Positions 42,652-55,918 of a DNA stretch of 64,000 nt are shown one piece after another. How positions within the stretch are numbered: position 1 is the stretch's first letter; each line of letters starts with the position of its first letter. The notes under the pieces are model-generated. The model did no database searches, was not told the origin of the DNA, and was given only the letters and a program-made list of their open reading frames with translations. The position numbers and the translations under genes are program-made. The DNA lies in assembly GCA_014155875.1 (NCBI GenBank), contig JACEFZ010003425.1:124001-188000 (forward strand), written 5' to 3'. The DNA is from Cepaea nemoralis (Eukaryota; Mollusca; Gastropoda; Stylommatophora; Helicidae).

Positions 42652-42903
42652 AAAGTTAGTTGCATATGCTTTACCTGACATTGCAGTCAATCCCAACATG
42701 TTTGGCTTTTTGTGTTTTCTTGGCAAGTTTAAGTTCAGAAGTTTGCCAATGCTTTCTGAACGACCGGCATGCACTGTTGTATGATTGTACCATTGTATGA
42801 AAATCACCTCAAGACTGTCTGCTCCAAATCGCCCACAGCTGTGTTTCGAACGCGGTATATGGGAATGCGAATTGTGGTTGTAGCCCATTCGCCACCACGC
42901 CGG
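42652..42903 (-). mobile_element. SINE1 inserted in SINE5
   Basis: 'ttgcatatgctttacctgac' + attgcagtcaatcccaacat, 'agaagtttgccaatgctttc', head 'ctgtgtttcgaacgcgg'. Flanked by aaaattaggt and aaaatggata, a probable diverged target-site duplication of SINE5 sequence. Confidence 0.75.
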
Positions 42904-43468
42904 CGAAAATGGATACCAGACAATGTATAGCGTGTTCTAGACGCCGGGACAGAAAATGGATACCAGACAATGTATAGCATGTTTTAGACGCTGGGACAGA
43001 AAATGGATACCAGACAATGTATAGCATGTTTTAGACGCTGGGACAGAAAATGGATACCAGACAATGTATAGCATGTACTAGACGCTGGGACAGACAATGG
43101 ATACCAGACAATGTATAGCATGTACTAGACGCTGGGACAGACAATGGATACCAGACAATGTATGGCATGTTCTAGACGCTGGGACAGAAAATGGATACGA
43201 GACAATGTTTAGCATGTACTAGACGCTGGGACAGAAAATGGATACCAGACAATGTATGGCATGTTCTAGACGCTGGGACAGAAAATGGATACCAGACAAT
43301 GTATGGCATGTACTAGACGCTGGGACAGAAAATGGATACCAGACAATGTATGGCATGTTCTAGACGCTGGGACAGAAAATGGATACGAGACAATGTTTAG
43401 CATGTTCTAGATGTTGGGACAGACAATAGATACCAGACAATGTATAGCATGTTCTAAACGCTGGTACA
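42904..43468. repeat. 47-bp minisatellite inside SINE5
   Basis: Unit aatggataccagacaatgta + tagcatgttctagacgctgg + gacagaa (47 bp), about 12 copies. 'atggataccagacaat' corresponds to 'atgggtaccagacaat' of the unexpanded SINE5 (38,391-38,406). Confidence 0.95.
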
Positions 43469-43585
43469 GAAAGGCGACGAGCAAGAGAAGTGATCACATC
43501 TCATCTCATGTGATGTTGACTATTATAATATGTCTTGGCCAACACTTGGCACCCCAGCGACAGTATGTGCCACTAGACTGTGTTA
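43469..43585 (+). mobile_element. SINE5 3' part
   Basis: 'aggcgacgagcaagagaagt', 'ttataatatgtcttggcca' and 'gcgacagtatgtgcc' align with 38,425-38,530 of the unexpanded copy. Confidence 0.5.
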
Positions 43586-43795
43586 GTTGTATGGCCTTTT
43601 AACATGACGTTGCATTCAATACCAGCACTTACTATCTGTTTGTGATTTACTAAGCAATTTCACGTTTAGTAGTTTGCCATTGCTTTCTGAATTGCCGACG
43701 CAAAGTGGTCTGCTCCCAAATCCCTACTGGTGGCTGCGAATATTGGATTCGGTATGTGAAACTGCACTCACTAACCCCTTGGCCATCGACTACCT
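43586..43795 (-). mobile_element. SINE1b copy
   Basis: 'ttaacatgacgttgcattca', 'gtttagtagtttgccattgc', then 'cgaatattggattcggtatg' and 'actaaccccttggcca'. Confidence 0.75.
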
Positions 43796-44248
43796 TGACC
43801 TTACGCACTCACGTGATTAATTAAGCTTTCGTTAAGAGACGGTGAGTACACTGTACATCTACAGTGATTGGGCAATACAGGTAATTAGAAATATTCAATC
43901 ATTCGTCGGCTTCGATACTTCGTTTCACCGTATCGTCTGCTTGTGACAAGACAGGATCAGAAGTGATGGCATAGCAGTTCAAATGGCTGCAGTATCAACA
44001 TTGAATTGTATTGAAAATCAGAGTCATGTAGCTCAGATGAATGACAAGTTATCTCACTAATGGTGTCCCAGAATAAACGTTGAGGATACCACGGAAATAA
44101 TGCTGAAGGCAAGCCTTAAAACAATGGATCAGCCGAATTGCAGAAATCACAAGAAGTTATATAGAGGTCGACGTGGCGAAAGGTTTAACGTTCATTCCAC
44201 ACATCTATCAGTTGGACATACATGTTGACTACTGGTTCTTGACTAGGG
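43796..44248. other. Unassigned interval
   Basis: No feature recognised. Confidence 0.3.
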
Positions 44249-44249
44249 G

Positions 44250-46440
<2,191 letters not shown>

Positions 46441-47688
46441 ATGCGACTCTCGCTCAAGCTCCCCTAATCTCGCGAAACAAAACACAGCGGACGCACACAT
46501 TTCCACAACCACAGCGATTTGCTCATTACACCACATTATGTTTCTGAACACCAGTGGAGAAAGTCAGCATCCTCCGTCAATAGCCCGCGGTAGGCAGAAA
46601 TTAACAATATAATGGCTGGGTGGTGTGTCTGTTTACCCAAGTTTCTCTAATATGGCGTGTTACATGTGGCCGGTTATGGTGGTTGGGGCGCTGTGTTTAC
46701 AAGACAAGTCCGTGTTGCTTCATGGTAATATTGTTCTTCTGTCCGTCCTTATAGTGGAAACGCCTGTGATAGATTCTGTTACAAGCAGGGAAATGGGAGG
46801 AGGAGGTAAAGGATAGGGCGAGAGAAAAGGGAGAAAGATATAATTATAGGAGGAGGAAACATGATGAAAGGAGGCAGAAGAAAGAGAAACGGCAGAAAGA
46901 TAGAACAGCGGAAGGAGGAGAAGAGCAAGGCGGGGGGCGGGGGGGGGGGAGTGAGGAGGGGGAAATGAAAGAGCTAACAGAACAAAAAGATGACAATGGT
47001 GGCGAAGGAAGATGTGATGGAGAAAGAGGAAAGAGTCATGGGAAATGTCGAGCAGTCTGTGAATATTTGTTACAGAAAACACTACATAATGTGTAATCTC
47101 GTGTGTTTACCAATATGAATCCTTTGGGACACAACAAATCTGGATCAACCAAAAATGCCAACATTCCCTTACAGAAGTAGTAATTAAATATCAATTTAAA
47201 AAAAATGATTTCAAATTAGATTAACTTACTTACGAAACTATTTATTAATTTTTATTTTTATTTTTTGGGTTTTTTTCAAATTTCAGATTTAATTAACTTT
47301 CTCTTGAAACTGCTGACTTTTTCTTCTGACGTTGCTGCCATTTATGCCCCCCCCCCCCCACAAACCCCACCCAAAAGAGCATAAGTCAACCAACTGACGC
47401 CTAACTCTCTTATCGTTTGCTAACTGCTGCAGCTTCCTTCATGCCCTCCGCACATTACTCATCTATCCTTCCAATTCTTTTCTCCGTAAGATTGTAAGTC
47501 TCAATCTATGTCTTTTGTCCTGCGGGTTCCAGATTAAGGAATTTCCACATATACTATTAACAGACTGTCTAAATATGTGTCCTATTCAGTGACAGCGATT
47601 TTAGACCATCTCTTTATTACATTGGATGTGTATACAGCCACACCATGAGCTCCACATGTGTGGCTCTCTCAAACCATCTTAGCCCTAT
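46441..47688. other. Mostly unassigned interval
   Basis: A purine-rich (GGAGGA/AGAAAG) tract at 46,790-46,990 makes a proline/serine-rich open frame on the minus strand. No gene recognised. Confidence 0.35.
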
Positions 47689-47689
47689 T
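47682..47689 (+). repeat. hAT target-site duplication, left
   Basis: GCCCTATT, identical to 49,368-49,375. Eight bases is the hAT target size. Confidence 0.85.
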
Positions 47690-49367
47690 TAGGGTTGCCA
47701 GACGTCCGACAAAGAGAGGACATGTCCTCCTTTTTAGCCTAATGTCCTCCGTCCGGCAGGCAAATCTAAATACCTTTAAAATGTCCGGCTTTTTAAATAT
47801 TTTATGTTATCATTTTTTATGTATTCTTGTTATAACTTACAATGTATCTACGTTCTACCGTGTGTTTACATTCTTTATTAAAACCCATTGCTTAATAATA
47901 TTTATTTAATTTTTCTATTTATACCAAATGTGAAACACCAATTATTTGTATAATCTGAATCTAACTGTTGCTCTATTCAGCAACACTAACAATGCTGTAG
48001 TCTCTATGGTCAAAATGTTAATGTTATTTCCGGTTCCGGTAGCATAGACGCCACTTAATTTTTTGTTTTTTTTAAATTAATAATTTTTGCCGTCTGTGTT
48101 TGTGAAAATGGCTTCTACAAAAAGAAAATGCAAATTCTCGAACACTATGAAAAATAAGTTCCCATGCTTCGTTGAAGGCTGCAACGAGAATGAGGCAACG
48201 TGTACGATATGCGATAGTTACTTTTCCGTTGCCAACAAAGGAACTAATGACTTGAAGCGCCATGTTGACAGTGAGAGACATAGAAACCTAATCAAAGTGT
48301 CCGCGTCATCTAGCACATTGACGTCTTTTTTTTTTCTTCAGCCTAAGTACTCAAATGTGTTGCATGCGGCTGAAGCAACTTTTACATTTCATACAGTTTG
48401 TCATCATCAGTCTTACAACTCGATGACCTGCACAGCTGGTTTGATGCACACATTATTTAAAGATTCAGAAATTGCTAAACAATATTGCTTGTGCAAAAAC
48501 AAAGACTGAAGCAATAATAAACCAGGTGATTGGCCCCCCACACTGTTGATGAATTGGATAAATCTTTAAGTGGTATTTCATGTTTCGGTCTTTCGACAGA
48601 TGCTAGCAATCACGATTAGCTGAAAATATTTCCGATCGTTGTTCAGTACTTTGGCTGGAAAGCAGGTGGAATCCAAACTAAGATTCTCGAGTTAGACAAT
48701 ACATCAAATGAAACCTCAGAAACTATATCACAGTATATTTTGAGAATACTCCAAAAACGTGATTTGTACTCCAAATGTGTTGCTTTTGATGGTGACGATG
48801 CCAATGGGAATTTTGGAGGCATTAACAGAAGAGAAGGTAGAAATTTGTTCTCGCATTTGAAGGAAGCCTTGAGCAATCCATTAGTAGGCGTTGGATGTTC
48901 TGCTCATGTTCTGCACGACTGCATACAACACGGCGCAGATTTAATGCAGACTGACGTTGAATCTATTGTCTTGAAGATATTCAATTACTTTTTTGTATAC
49001 TGTCAGAACAGAAACTTTAAAGGATTTTTTTGACTATGTCAACATTAATTATCGACAGTCAACATTAACTATCAACAACTACTCTATCACTCAAACTAGA
49101 TGGCTCAGTTTGTTTCCAGCTGTTGAGGCTGTTTACTGCTTTGAAAGAATATTTTCTTTCTGTAAACCAACCACCTGCTATGATAAAAAATGTATTGGCA
49201 GCTATTGTAATAAAAGGGGAAAAAAATGTACTGATTGTGGGTTTAATCTGGAACGATTTAAATAAAACATTCAATATGTCCTCCTTTGGCCTCCTTTTTG
49301 TCTTATTATATCCTCCTTTGTGTCTTATTATGTCCTCCTTTTGGTGCCCACGTATCTGGCATCCCTA
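47690..49367 (+). mobile_element. hAT DNA transposon with exact 8-bp target duplication
   Basis: 1,678-bp element with imperfect terminal inverted repeats TAGGGTTGCCAGA (47,690) and TCTGGCATCCCTA (ending 49,367), flanked by GCCCTATT on both sides. The ends are rich in 'tcctccttt' motifs (47,726-47,760; 49,277-49,341), probably subterminal transposase-binding repeats. The interior carries a broken transposase. Intact ends with a perfect target duplication but a dead gene mean it probably moved using transposase supplied by another copy, or decayed after insertion. Confidence 0.85.
48108..49265 (+). pseudogene. hAT transposase, decayed (BED finger + catalytic core)
   Basis: The start is taken at ATG 48,108 (M-A-S-T-K-R-K); an upstream in-frame ATG at 48,087 adds seven unlikely residues. 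Residues ~20-65 form a BED-type zinc finger (C-T-I-C ... L-K-R-H-V-D-S-E-R-H). After a frame break near 48,500 the chain reads S-A-R-T-K-T-E-A, then F-G-L-S-T-D-A-S-N (first catalytic Asp, about 48,583-48,609), V-A-F-D-G-D-D-A-N (second Asp, about 48,778-48,804), NFGGINRREG, and T-R-W-L-S-L-F-P-A-V-E (49,096-49,128). The C-terminal dimerisation domain of hAT transposases is missing. At least three frameshifts or stops. Confidence 0.8.
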
Positions 49368-49375
49368 GCCCTATT
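49368..49375 (+). repeat. hAT target-site duplication, right
   Basis: GCCCTATT, identical to 47,682-47,689. Confidence 0.85.
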
Positions 49376-49404
49376 CTGCGTTCACTTCACACCCGGACAG
49401 TTGA

Positions 49405-49530
49405 ACTTAAACGTTGACTTATCCTTCAGAAATAATGGCAAACTACTGAACGCAACATTGCCTGGTAAAATCAGGAACAGCCAATATGGTATGGAGGTGA
49501 TTGCAACGTCCTGCAAAGGACAAGCAGATG
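49405..49530 (+). mobile_element. SINE1 3' fragment
   Basis: 'ttcagaaataatggcaaact' + actgaacgcaacattgcctg, then 'gtgattgcaacgtcctgcaa' and aggacaagc. The head is absent. Confidence 0.7.
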
Positions 49531-49550
49531 TTTTAAATGTCTGCACAGGT

Positions 49551-49630
49551 CAATTGACTGATTTTTTTGCGTGTAGATTAGAGTTCCCTATTACCAGTGT
49601 CCCTCGCCATCAGACGAACCCACTCCGTCC
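49551..49630 (-). mobile_element. SINE2 fragment
   Basis: 'ttgactgatttttttgcgtg', 'ccctattaccagtgtccctc', gccatcagacgaacccactc, the middle of SINE2 in reverse. Confidence 0.7.
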
Positions 49631-49634
49631 TCTG

Positions 49635-49900
49635 AGGACAAATGACAACATTGACAGCAGCAAATGGCACAAGTGACAGCAGCAAATGACAACAGTCGCA
49701 GCATGAATGCCAACAGTGACAGCAGTACATGACAACAAACAGAGCAGCAAACAACAACAACATATATAGTGACAGTGACAACAGATCACAGCAACAGTCA
49801 TACACAACTGCAACATGTCTGTGACAGACACAAATAGCAACAACAACAACAACAACAAACAACGACTAAACAACAATAAACAACAACAATAAGCACCAAC
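49635..49900. repeat. CAA/CAG-rich low-complexity repeat
   Basis: Degenerate 'gacagcagcaaatgacaaca' units pass into (CAA)n. The minus strand yields Cys/Val-rich artefact frames. Confidence 0.8.
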
Positions 49901-50340
49901 AAAAACAACAGCAACGGCCGCAATATTTCTACGCGGGACACGCAAACGAGACATCCCCCCGACGAGGACGCCATAACCCGATAATCTCTTCCACCAAAAC
50001 ACGCCGCCTAGCTCACCCCTCCCCCTCCCCAGGCCAAACTCATGAAAACATATTCATGAACAAAGCGCGGGATGAGATTCCAACATGAAACCCGTGTCTC
50101 ATTAGCCCTGACAATGACACACATTTCCAATCCATAAGGCGTGTGTTTGGTAGCACAAGTGACAAGCTAATGCGATCTTAAAATTGCCAGGATCGATCTC
50201 AATTATCTGCCAGCGGGCGCATCCTTTTATTTCCAGCAGCACGAAGATGCAAGGGATGCAGGGCAAAGGAATCGGGGAGACATGATACAAGCATTAGATA
50301 CATCTAATGTGAGGAGAGAATAAACTTGAGTGTGTGAAGG
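49901..50340. other. Non-repetitive interval, possible conserved non-coding sequence
   Basis: No repeat, no open frame of note. 50,040-50,300 is compositionally even and includes TAAT-type motifs (ctcattagccc, 'gctaatgcgatctt'). Conservation cannot be judged from one sequence. Confidence 0.25.
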
Positions 50341-50383
50341 TTAAACTAACTTTTTGTATTATGTATAATCCTAGAGGTAGGAG

Positions 50384-50625
50384 ACCGGTCTCACTGGTCT
50401 AGATGTTAGACGACTTTCTCCGTAATCCCGTATACTCTCGTGGGTAACGTGACGTGCGCAAGAATTGGTAGTGGTTCTCCGTGTCGGTAACTTACGGGGT
50501 ATGTGAGCCGGTCGCTCAGAAAGCAATGGCAAACTACTGAGCGTAATCATGCCATGAAATCAACAATCAGCTGAAAGATGCTGATGCTGACAGTGATGTC
50601 CTGTAAATGATATGCGAACATACCC
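50384..50625 (+). mobile_element. SINE1 copy with A-rich tail
   Basis: Head 'gtctcactggtctagatg' (weak A box), B-box region 'agtggttctccgtg', core 'aagcaatggcaaactactga', 'gctgacagtgatgtcctgta', tail aaaaaaaaa followed by a G11 run (50,626-50,648). Confidence 0.8.
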
Positions 50626-50649
50626 CAAAAAAAAAGGGGGGGGGGGGGA

Positions 50650-51535
50650 GGTAGGAGCCTGTGCTACTACTAGTGGCATCCACCAGGTTGCGGATTGTGG
50701 GGTGGCCTAAAGATATTTTTTCTCGGGGTTTTAGTTGTGAATATGTTGAAAAACAAAGCGGTCGTGGAACAACACAGGCGGGGTCATTGAGAGGAGGTGA
50801 GTTAGTTGGTGGGGCAGTTATCTCTACAATATACTCAAAACTATGCCATGGCCATAGGCGGGCAAGAGGCGCCACACATAACCTCTCACTCCTGCTGCTT
50901 TACGGGGTCTGTCTTTTAAGACAAAGCTAGTGGAGTCAACCATTGACAAACCGGTGCAATGCCAGGAAAAACCACCGCTGCATTTATCCCTAGTTCATCA
51001 TGCTCCAAAACAATAACTGTGTGGGGATCCTGCAGCTATACTAAAGGCAATGAGCACCCGGCAGATACCCATCTTTTCCAGTACAAGGTTAAGTATTGTG
51101 AGGTGACGTGAGCTGGTGTTATCGACTCCTTTACCGAGTGAAAGACTAAGGGACTTTAATTATAATTATTATTGGGGGGGGGGGGGGGAGGGGGGGGGGG
51201 GGAAATCAACATGTCACCCTGATATCTTGGGTAGTGAGATCGGATAACTAGCCTGCTCGGATAACAATGAATAACAGGAGATCCATGTTGAAGTCGGGCA
51301 TGTTAATTCCAGACACTTGGAAATCGCAATGAATAGGCCGTAAAAAATGTTTGGAAAAGTAAATCTACCCATGTAAAGAGACATTGGATGGAATCTGTCT
51401 ACAGGAATTACACCTGACATAGATGCATGTCGAAAATGGGATATACTAACCTCTGAGGTGCATAGTCAGGTGGGACGCACTCCCACTCGAAAGACATAAT
51501 TGGATGTGTCTAATTGGTGTCTATTTAGTCATGCG
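50650..51535. other. Unassigned interval with G homopolymers
   Basis: Long G tract at 51,174-51,202 with a single A. No gene or family recognised. Confidence 0.3.
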
Positions 51536-51539
51536 TCTT

Positions 51540-51680
51540 AGTACACTTATTCCTGCAGCGAGACGTCTTCGTTTGGAGGCGATAGGTTCGAATTCTGGTC
51601 TAATTATATAGCTTGTAATTGTTCTGTTGTCTAGTCCGTCCTCAAGCATCTATTTCTTTCTTCTATGAGCGCTAAACAAT
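51540..51680 (+). mobile_element. SINE3 copy
   Basis: 'aggcgataggttcgaattct' (B box), followed by tctgttgtctagt and 'agcatctatttctttc'. Aligns with 33,960 and 37,610. Confidence 0.5.
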
Positions 51681-51760
51681 ACATGTCTTTTGATTTATGA
51701 ACTGTCCCATCGAAAGAGGAACGAAGAAGACTAAATAGTATTTTTCCTAAGAATGCGATC

Positions 51761-51764
<4 letters not shown>

Positions 51765-51843
<79 letters not shown>
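51765..51843. repeat. (AT)n microsatellite
   Basis: About 75 bp of alternating AT with one phase break near 51,809. Confidence 0.97.
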
Positions 51844-51844
<1 letters not shown>

Positions 51845-52317
51845 CCTACTTAATTGTTTGCCGGAGGCTACCTATCGGTAATAAATTTGGTTTCGCTGTC
51901 TATTGAACATTGCGTTGGTTCATATATCAGTCTGACCAATATGTAAAGAGCAATATTAGCGAAACATTCGTACATAGTTGACAGCTGACACCTGAGCGAT
52001 TATCGCGTGATATGTCTGTAGCCCCTGCACATATTCAAGCTGACTACTTCTTCCAATAGTCAAGCTTTTGTATCTGGGCCCAGCTAATTATTAACCACAA
52101 AATGAGAATTAATTGTCCGTCAGTGCACGGGCGTTTTAAAGAGTCCAGTATTGTGAGCCGCCTGTACGAGTATCGGAATGTACTCGTAAAGTACAGACTT
52201 GTATGCCAAATTGACCTCTCACAGTTGGCGGTAAAAAGAACATTTGCCTTATCAGGGCTTAAAACCCGTACCATCTGTTATGAGAGACATATATATCTCG
52301 TGTTCCTTAGTTTGTTG
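51844..52317. other. Unassigned interval
   Basis: Overlapping open frames on both strands (52,044-52,410) lack recognisable motifs. Confidence 0.3.
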
Positions 52318-52440
52318 CCGGTATTTATTTCGTTCGTGGTTAATCTGATTATACAGATCTTTGGCATCTGTTTTTATTATCGGTATTTATGTCGTTCGTG
52401 GTTAATCTAATTATACAGATCTTTGGCATCTTTTTGTTTT
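52318..52440. repeat. 62-bp tandem duplication
   Basis: Two adjacent copies of cggtatttatttcgttcgtg ... 'ttatacagatctttggcatc', differing at very few positions, so recent. Confidence 0.95.
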
Positions 52441-52581
52441 TAATCGTGAGGGTATGACAGTTGGCCACTTCCTGCAAACTTCATACCAAAGATGCAGGTT
52501 GTAGAATTCAAAATGTTATAGAACATTTCAGTGAATTGTTTACCATCATGGACGAAATTAGTCTCATAGACTGTCGAAAGT

Positions 52582-52790
52582 TAGTTACACATTCTTTACA
52601 GGACGTAGCAGGCAACTCCAGCATTTTTGGGCTGTTTGTGATGCCTTGGAAAGTTTACGTTCAGTAGTTTGCCATTGATTTCTGAATTACCAACGCAAGG
52701 TGGCCTGCTGCCAAATCGCCCGTAGCTATGTTTCGAACGCGGAACGCTGGATTATCAGGTGCATCCGTAACACTTTCTCCTCGGAGCCAG
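52582..52790 (-). mobile_element. SINE1 copy
   Basis: 'ttacaggacgtagcaggcaa', 'cagtagtttgccattgattt', head 'ctatgtttcgaacgcgg' and 'actttctcctcggagccag'. Confidence 0.75.
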
Positions 52791-53229
52791 CTTATAGTAG
52801 ACTGTAGCAACGTTATAAGGGCCGGGTTAGTAACTTGTAAACACAGAGAAGCAAACAGTCTAATACACAGGTTCCCTTGATGAAGCATACACATATAGGC
52901 GTCATTTTGTGACGTCAACTATTATTGAATAGTAAACCACGGTTCTGTTGTCTGTCATTAGCAACACAAAATACACGTATGATCATGTTATATGAGTGAT
53001 TGGAATTACAATGTAAATGAAGACCTGCAGACAGTAAGCAGCATGGTGATGGGACTATATGGGCATAATATGTATTAGTTGGTTTAATAGGGACTGGCAC
53101 ATTTATTACAGATACAGATGTTATTGGAGAGACGTGAAGATGTCCACGTCACCATAGCTTATGTCACACTTGGACACTGAGCCGTGCATATTCGTTAATG
53201 CCTCATAGCAGATTGATACAGTGTATCTG

Positions 53230-53394
53230 TGCGGGCTGTTGTTTGTCGAGACTCCTGTCTTTTCCACTTTTCACATTGGGCAGTGGGGAGCGTTTTGTGC
53301 GATATTCACTGGCACAGGAACGGAGCATAATGGGGACAACCCGTTGCTATGAGGTTGGAACTACGACTAACTAACTAACTAACTAACTAACTTG
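53230..53394 (+). mobile_element. Unclassified repeat G, copy 3 (tail end)
   Basis: 'gtcgagactcctgtcttttc', 'gcgatattcactggcacagg', aacggagcataatggggaca, 'gaggttggaactacgacta', then (CTAA)n (53,371-53,391). Matches the last 150 bp of copy 1 at 26,060-26,200. Confidence 0.75.
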
Positions 53395-54720
53395 TCGGAT
53401 ACGTCGAGATTGATGGCTCAACCCCAAAGAGAGAAAGGATGCAAATTCCTTTTTCCCAATGTGATCCTGCCCGTTTAATTAATGTAGTTGTACTGACTCA
53501 ATTGTTTGAGACCAGAAATAGAGTTTTAGAGAACCAAGGAATACCTTCAGGAAATAACTGAAAAAGTTGTATTCCCTTTTATACCCAAAATATCTTTAAG
53601 TGGTTCCTTGCCTCTCCTTTACCAACTAATTAATTCTATCTAGGGTAGTTTAAAACAATGTGATTATGACAAGTAAAAATACAATCAATACATGACATGA
53701 CCTCATTTTTTAATGATTTAATAAACACAAACATGGATTTTGTAAATTGCATTCATAATTACAATATCCTGTCAGAAAATAAGGACATATACATATAATG
53801 GTAATTATACAGAATTGATGTGCCAATTATAATGTGTATAATAACAGCTATATTTTTTCCAGTGGCATGTACTGCTAATCTTTTACTGGCCTGGATGATC
53901 TGGAAAAAAAAGAACTGTCTACACTCAGGGTTCTCCACTTCCAGCTTTGGGAATCCCTCTGGCTATCAATCAATTGCTGTATGTTCTGTAGTCTTAGTGT
54001 TCCAGATCTGAGTAGAACATTATAAGTTGGCTCTTGGTTTTCTTTCCATTTCTGGCAGGTAAATGTTTAAATAAAGATTACCTCTCCTATGAGACAAATG
54101 GAATGTTTGCAGGTAGATAAGTTTCTGCACTACTCTATCAAGGGCATCACTCAACAATGTGCTCATCAACAGGTGCTGCATTCAATCTTCACCAAGTCAG
54201 GTCTGGATCTACATGAGTATGACCACTACCTCATTTCAATGAAATGCTCAAATCACCATATGTAAACAACAAGATGTAAGAACTAGAATCGGCTTGTTTC
54301 CAAATCTATTGGCTGATGAGTTTCGGTCCTGCTATTCTCACTATAATAAACTTTATAACATGTTCATAGTGAGTATAGAGCTACCAATCTCTACAAACAC
54401 AGGCGCTTTTCATGTAGTTACGATGAGTTTGTGGCAAGTCAGAGATCTGAGGCCGGTTGCTGTTGTTTTTATCCCAGCTATTTCCGAGTTCAAGTTTTTT
54501 CCCCATATCCGCTCCGATTCATGAAGTGTGCGTTTCCAATTCGGGGCGGTGTCGATTTTCCATTTCCCCCCATGTTTAATGGTATACGTTCTTGTACAAT
54601 GTGTTTTGATTTGAGGATATCTCGACAGCTAGTAACGGCTTGTGAGTCAGTATACCACAATACACACTACAACTAGCGGACGGCCGGACGGACACGTATA
54701 AGAAAGATCTATAAAAATGT
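53395..54720. other. Unassigned interval, AT-rich
   Basis: No repeat recognised. Short open frames (53,820-54,011; 54,294-54,524; 54,431-54,676) lack recognisable domains. Confidence 0.3.
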
Positions 54721-54723
54721 ATA

Positions 54724-54890
54724 CAATATTTTTTTTTCGCATATCCTGTACAGGACATCGCTGTCAACACCAGCCTTTTACCGCTGTTGTTGGTTTCTTG
54801 GCAAGATTATGCTCAGTAGTTTGCCATTGCTTTCTGAGCGGCCGGCTCACTTATCCCGTAAGTCACCAACGCGGCGAGAACGTATACAAG
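54724..54890 (-). mobile_element. SINE1 copy
   Basis: Oligo-T then 'cgcatatcctgtacaggaca', 'tcgctgtcaacaccagcc', 'agtagtttgccattgctttc', 'ggccggctcacttatcccgt'. The head is truncated near 54,890. Confidence 0.75.
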
Positions 54891-55195
54891 ATAATGATAC
54901 ATATATATTCGATATAGGAGACAGACAATTTGAATAAAAGAGAAAAAAAATATAACATGATAGACATATTGACAGACAGAAGGAAGGTTTGACGGATGGA
55001 AAAATAAAGGGGTGGGAGCAGGTGGACAGAAGGTAGTCAGACAGTCAAACAGGCAGGCAGGCAGATGGGTGGTAGGTAGGTAGGTAGGTGGGATAAGGCA
55101 GATACATAAGTATTTGGACAGAGCTGACTGACCCCATGGGCGACCCCAGAGATATATGATCCCGAAAATCAAAGGAAAATCACACTTGGACTCGG

Positions 55196-55520
55196 AGGAA
55201 GCCGACGATTAGCTGATTGCTTAGTAAAGGAGACCTGAGACAGGCAGTCAACACGGCGACCGTTATGTGATTGTTTAGTGAAGGAGATCTGCGACAGGCA
55301 GTCAACACGCCGACCGTTATGTGATTGTTTAGTGAAGGAGACCTGAGACAGGCAGTCAACACGCCGACCGTTATGTGAGTGTTTAGTGAAGGAGACCTGA
55401 GACAGGCAGTCAACACGGCGACCGTTATGTGATTGTTTAGTGAAGGAGATCTGCGACAGGCAGTCAACACGCCGACCGTTATGTGATTGTTTAGTGAAGG
55501 AGACCTGCGACAGGCAGTCA
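55196..55520. repeat. 54-bp minisatellite, six copies
   Basis: Unit gtgattgtttagtgaaggag + acctgagacaggcagtcaac + acgccgaccgttat (54 bp). 'acctgagac' and 'atctgcgac' variants alternate. The minus open frame is a periodic translation. Confidence 0.92.
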
Positions 55521-55554
55521 CATGGGCACTCACTTTATACTGGTATTGTTCACA

Positions 55555-55784
55555 GAGAGCAATTATGGCTAGAATTGAATTGTAAGGAAACAAATCACGG
55601 TCGTCTCCGAGAAGAAAAAATATAGTACAATGTAACATCCAAGTAAATGGGAAAATTTTTAAACAGGGAATCGATACAACCATTTTAGAACAGTCATACC
55701 ATCTGATGGAAGGTGTCTGGTTGAGAATAGAACAAGAATCGCGATGACCAAAGTAGCCTTTTGCAAGATGGAAAATATGCTCAC

Positions 55785-55788
<4 letters not shown>
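55555..55788 (+). mobile_element. LINE A internal fragment
   Basis: 'ctagaattgaattgtaagga' (near L-E-L-N-C-K), 'tgtaacatccaagtaaatgg', 'ataccatctgatggaaggtg', 'agaacaagaatcgcgatgac', aligning with 3,535-3,757. It stops where a CT/CA microsatellite begins. Confidence 0.75.
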
Positions 55789-55851
<63 letters not shown>

Positions 55852-55918
55852 AACCACACACACACACACACACATGTGCTAGCGCGCGCACGCACGCACG
55901 CACACACACACATACACA
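55789..55918. repeat. Compound CT/CA microsatellite
   Basis: (CT)n then (CA)n with a gcgcgcacgcac core, laid out like 270-573, which also borders LINE A sequence. Confidence 0.95.

Noticed and set aside
48087..48107. ATG at 48,087 as the hAT transposase start
   Set aside because: The seven extra residues do not fit the usual lysine/arginine-rich start; ATG 48,108 (M-A-S-T-K-R-K) precedes the BED finger more naturally.
49578..50002. Cys/Val/Leu-rich minus-strand frames suggesting membrane proteins
   Set aside because: They read a CAA/CAG-type low-complexity repeat in reverse.
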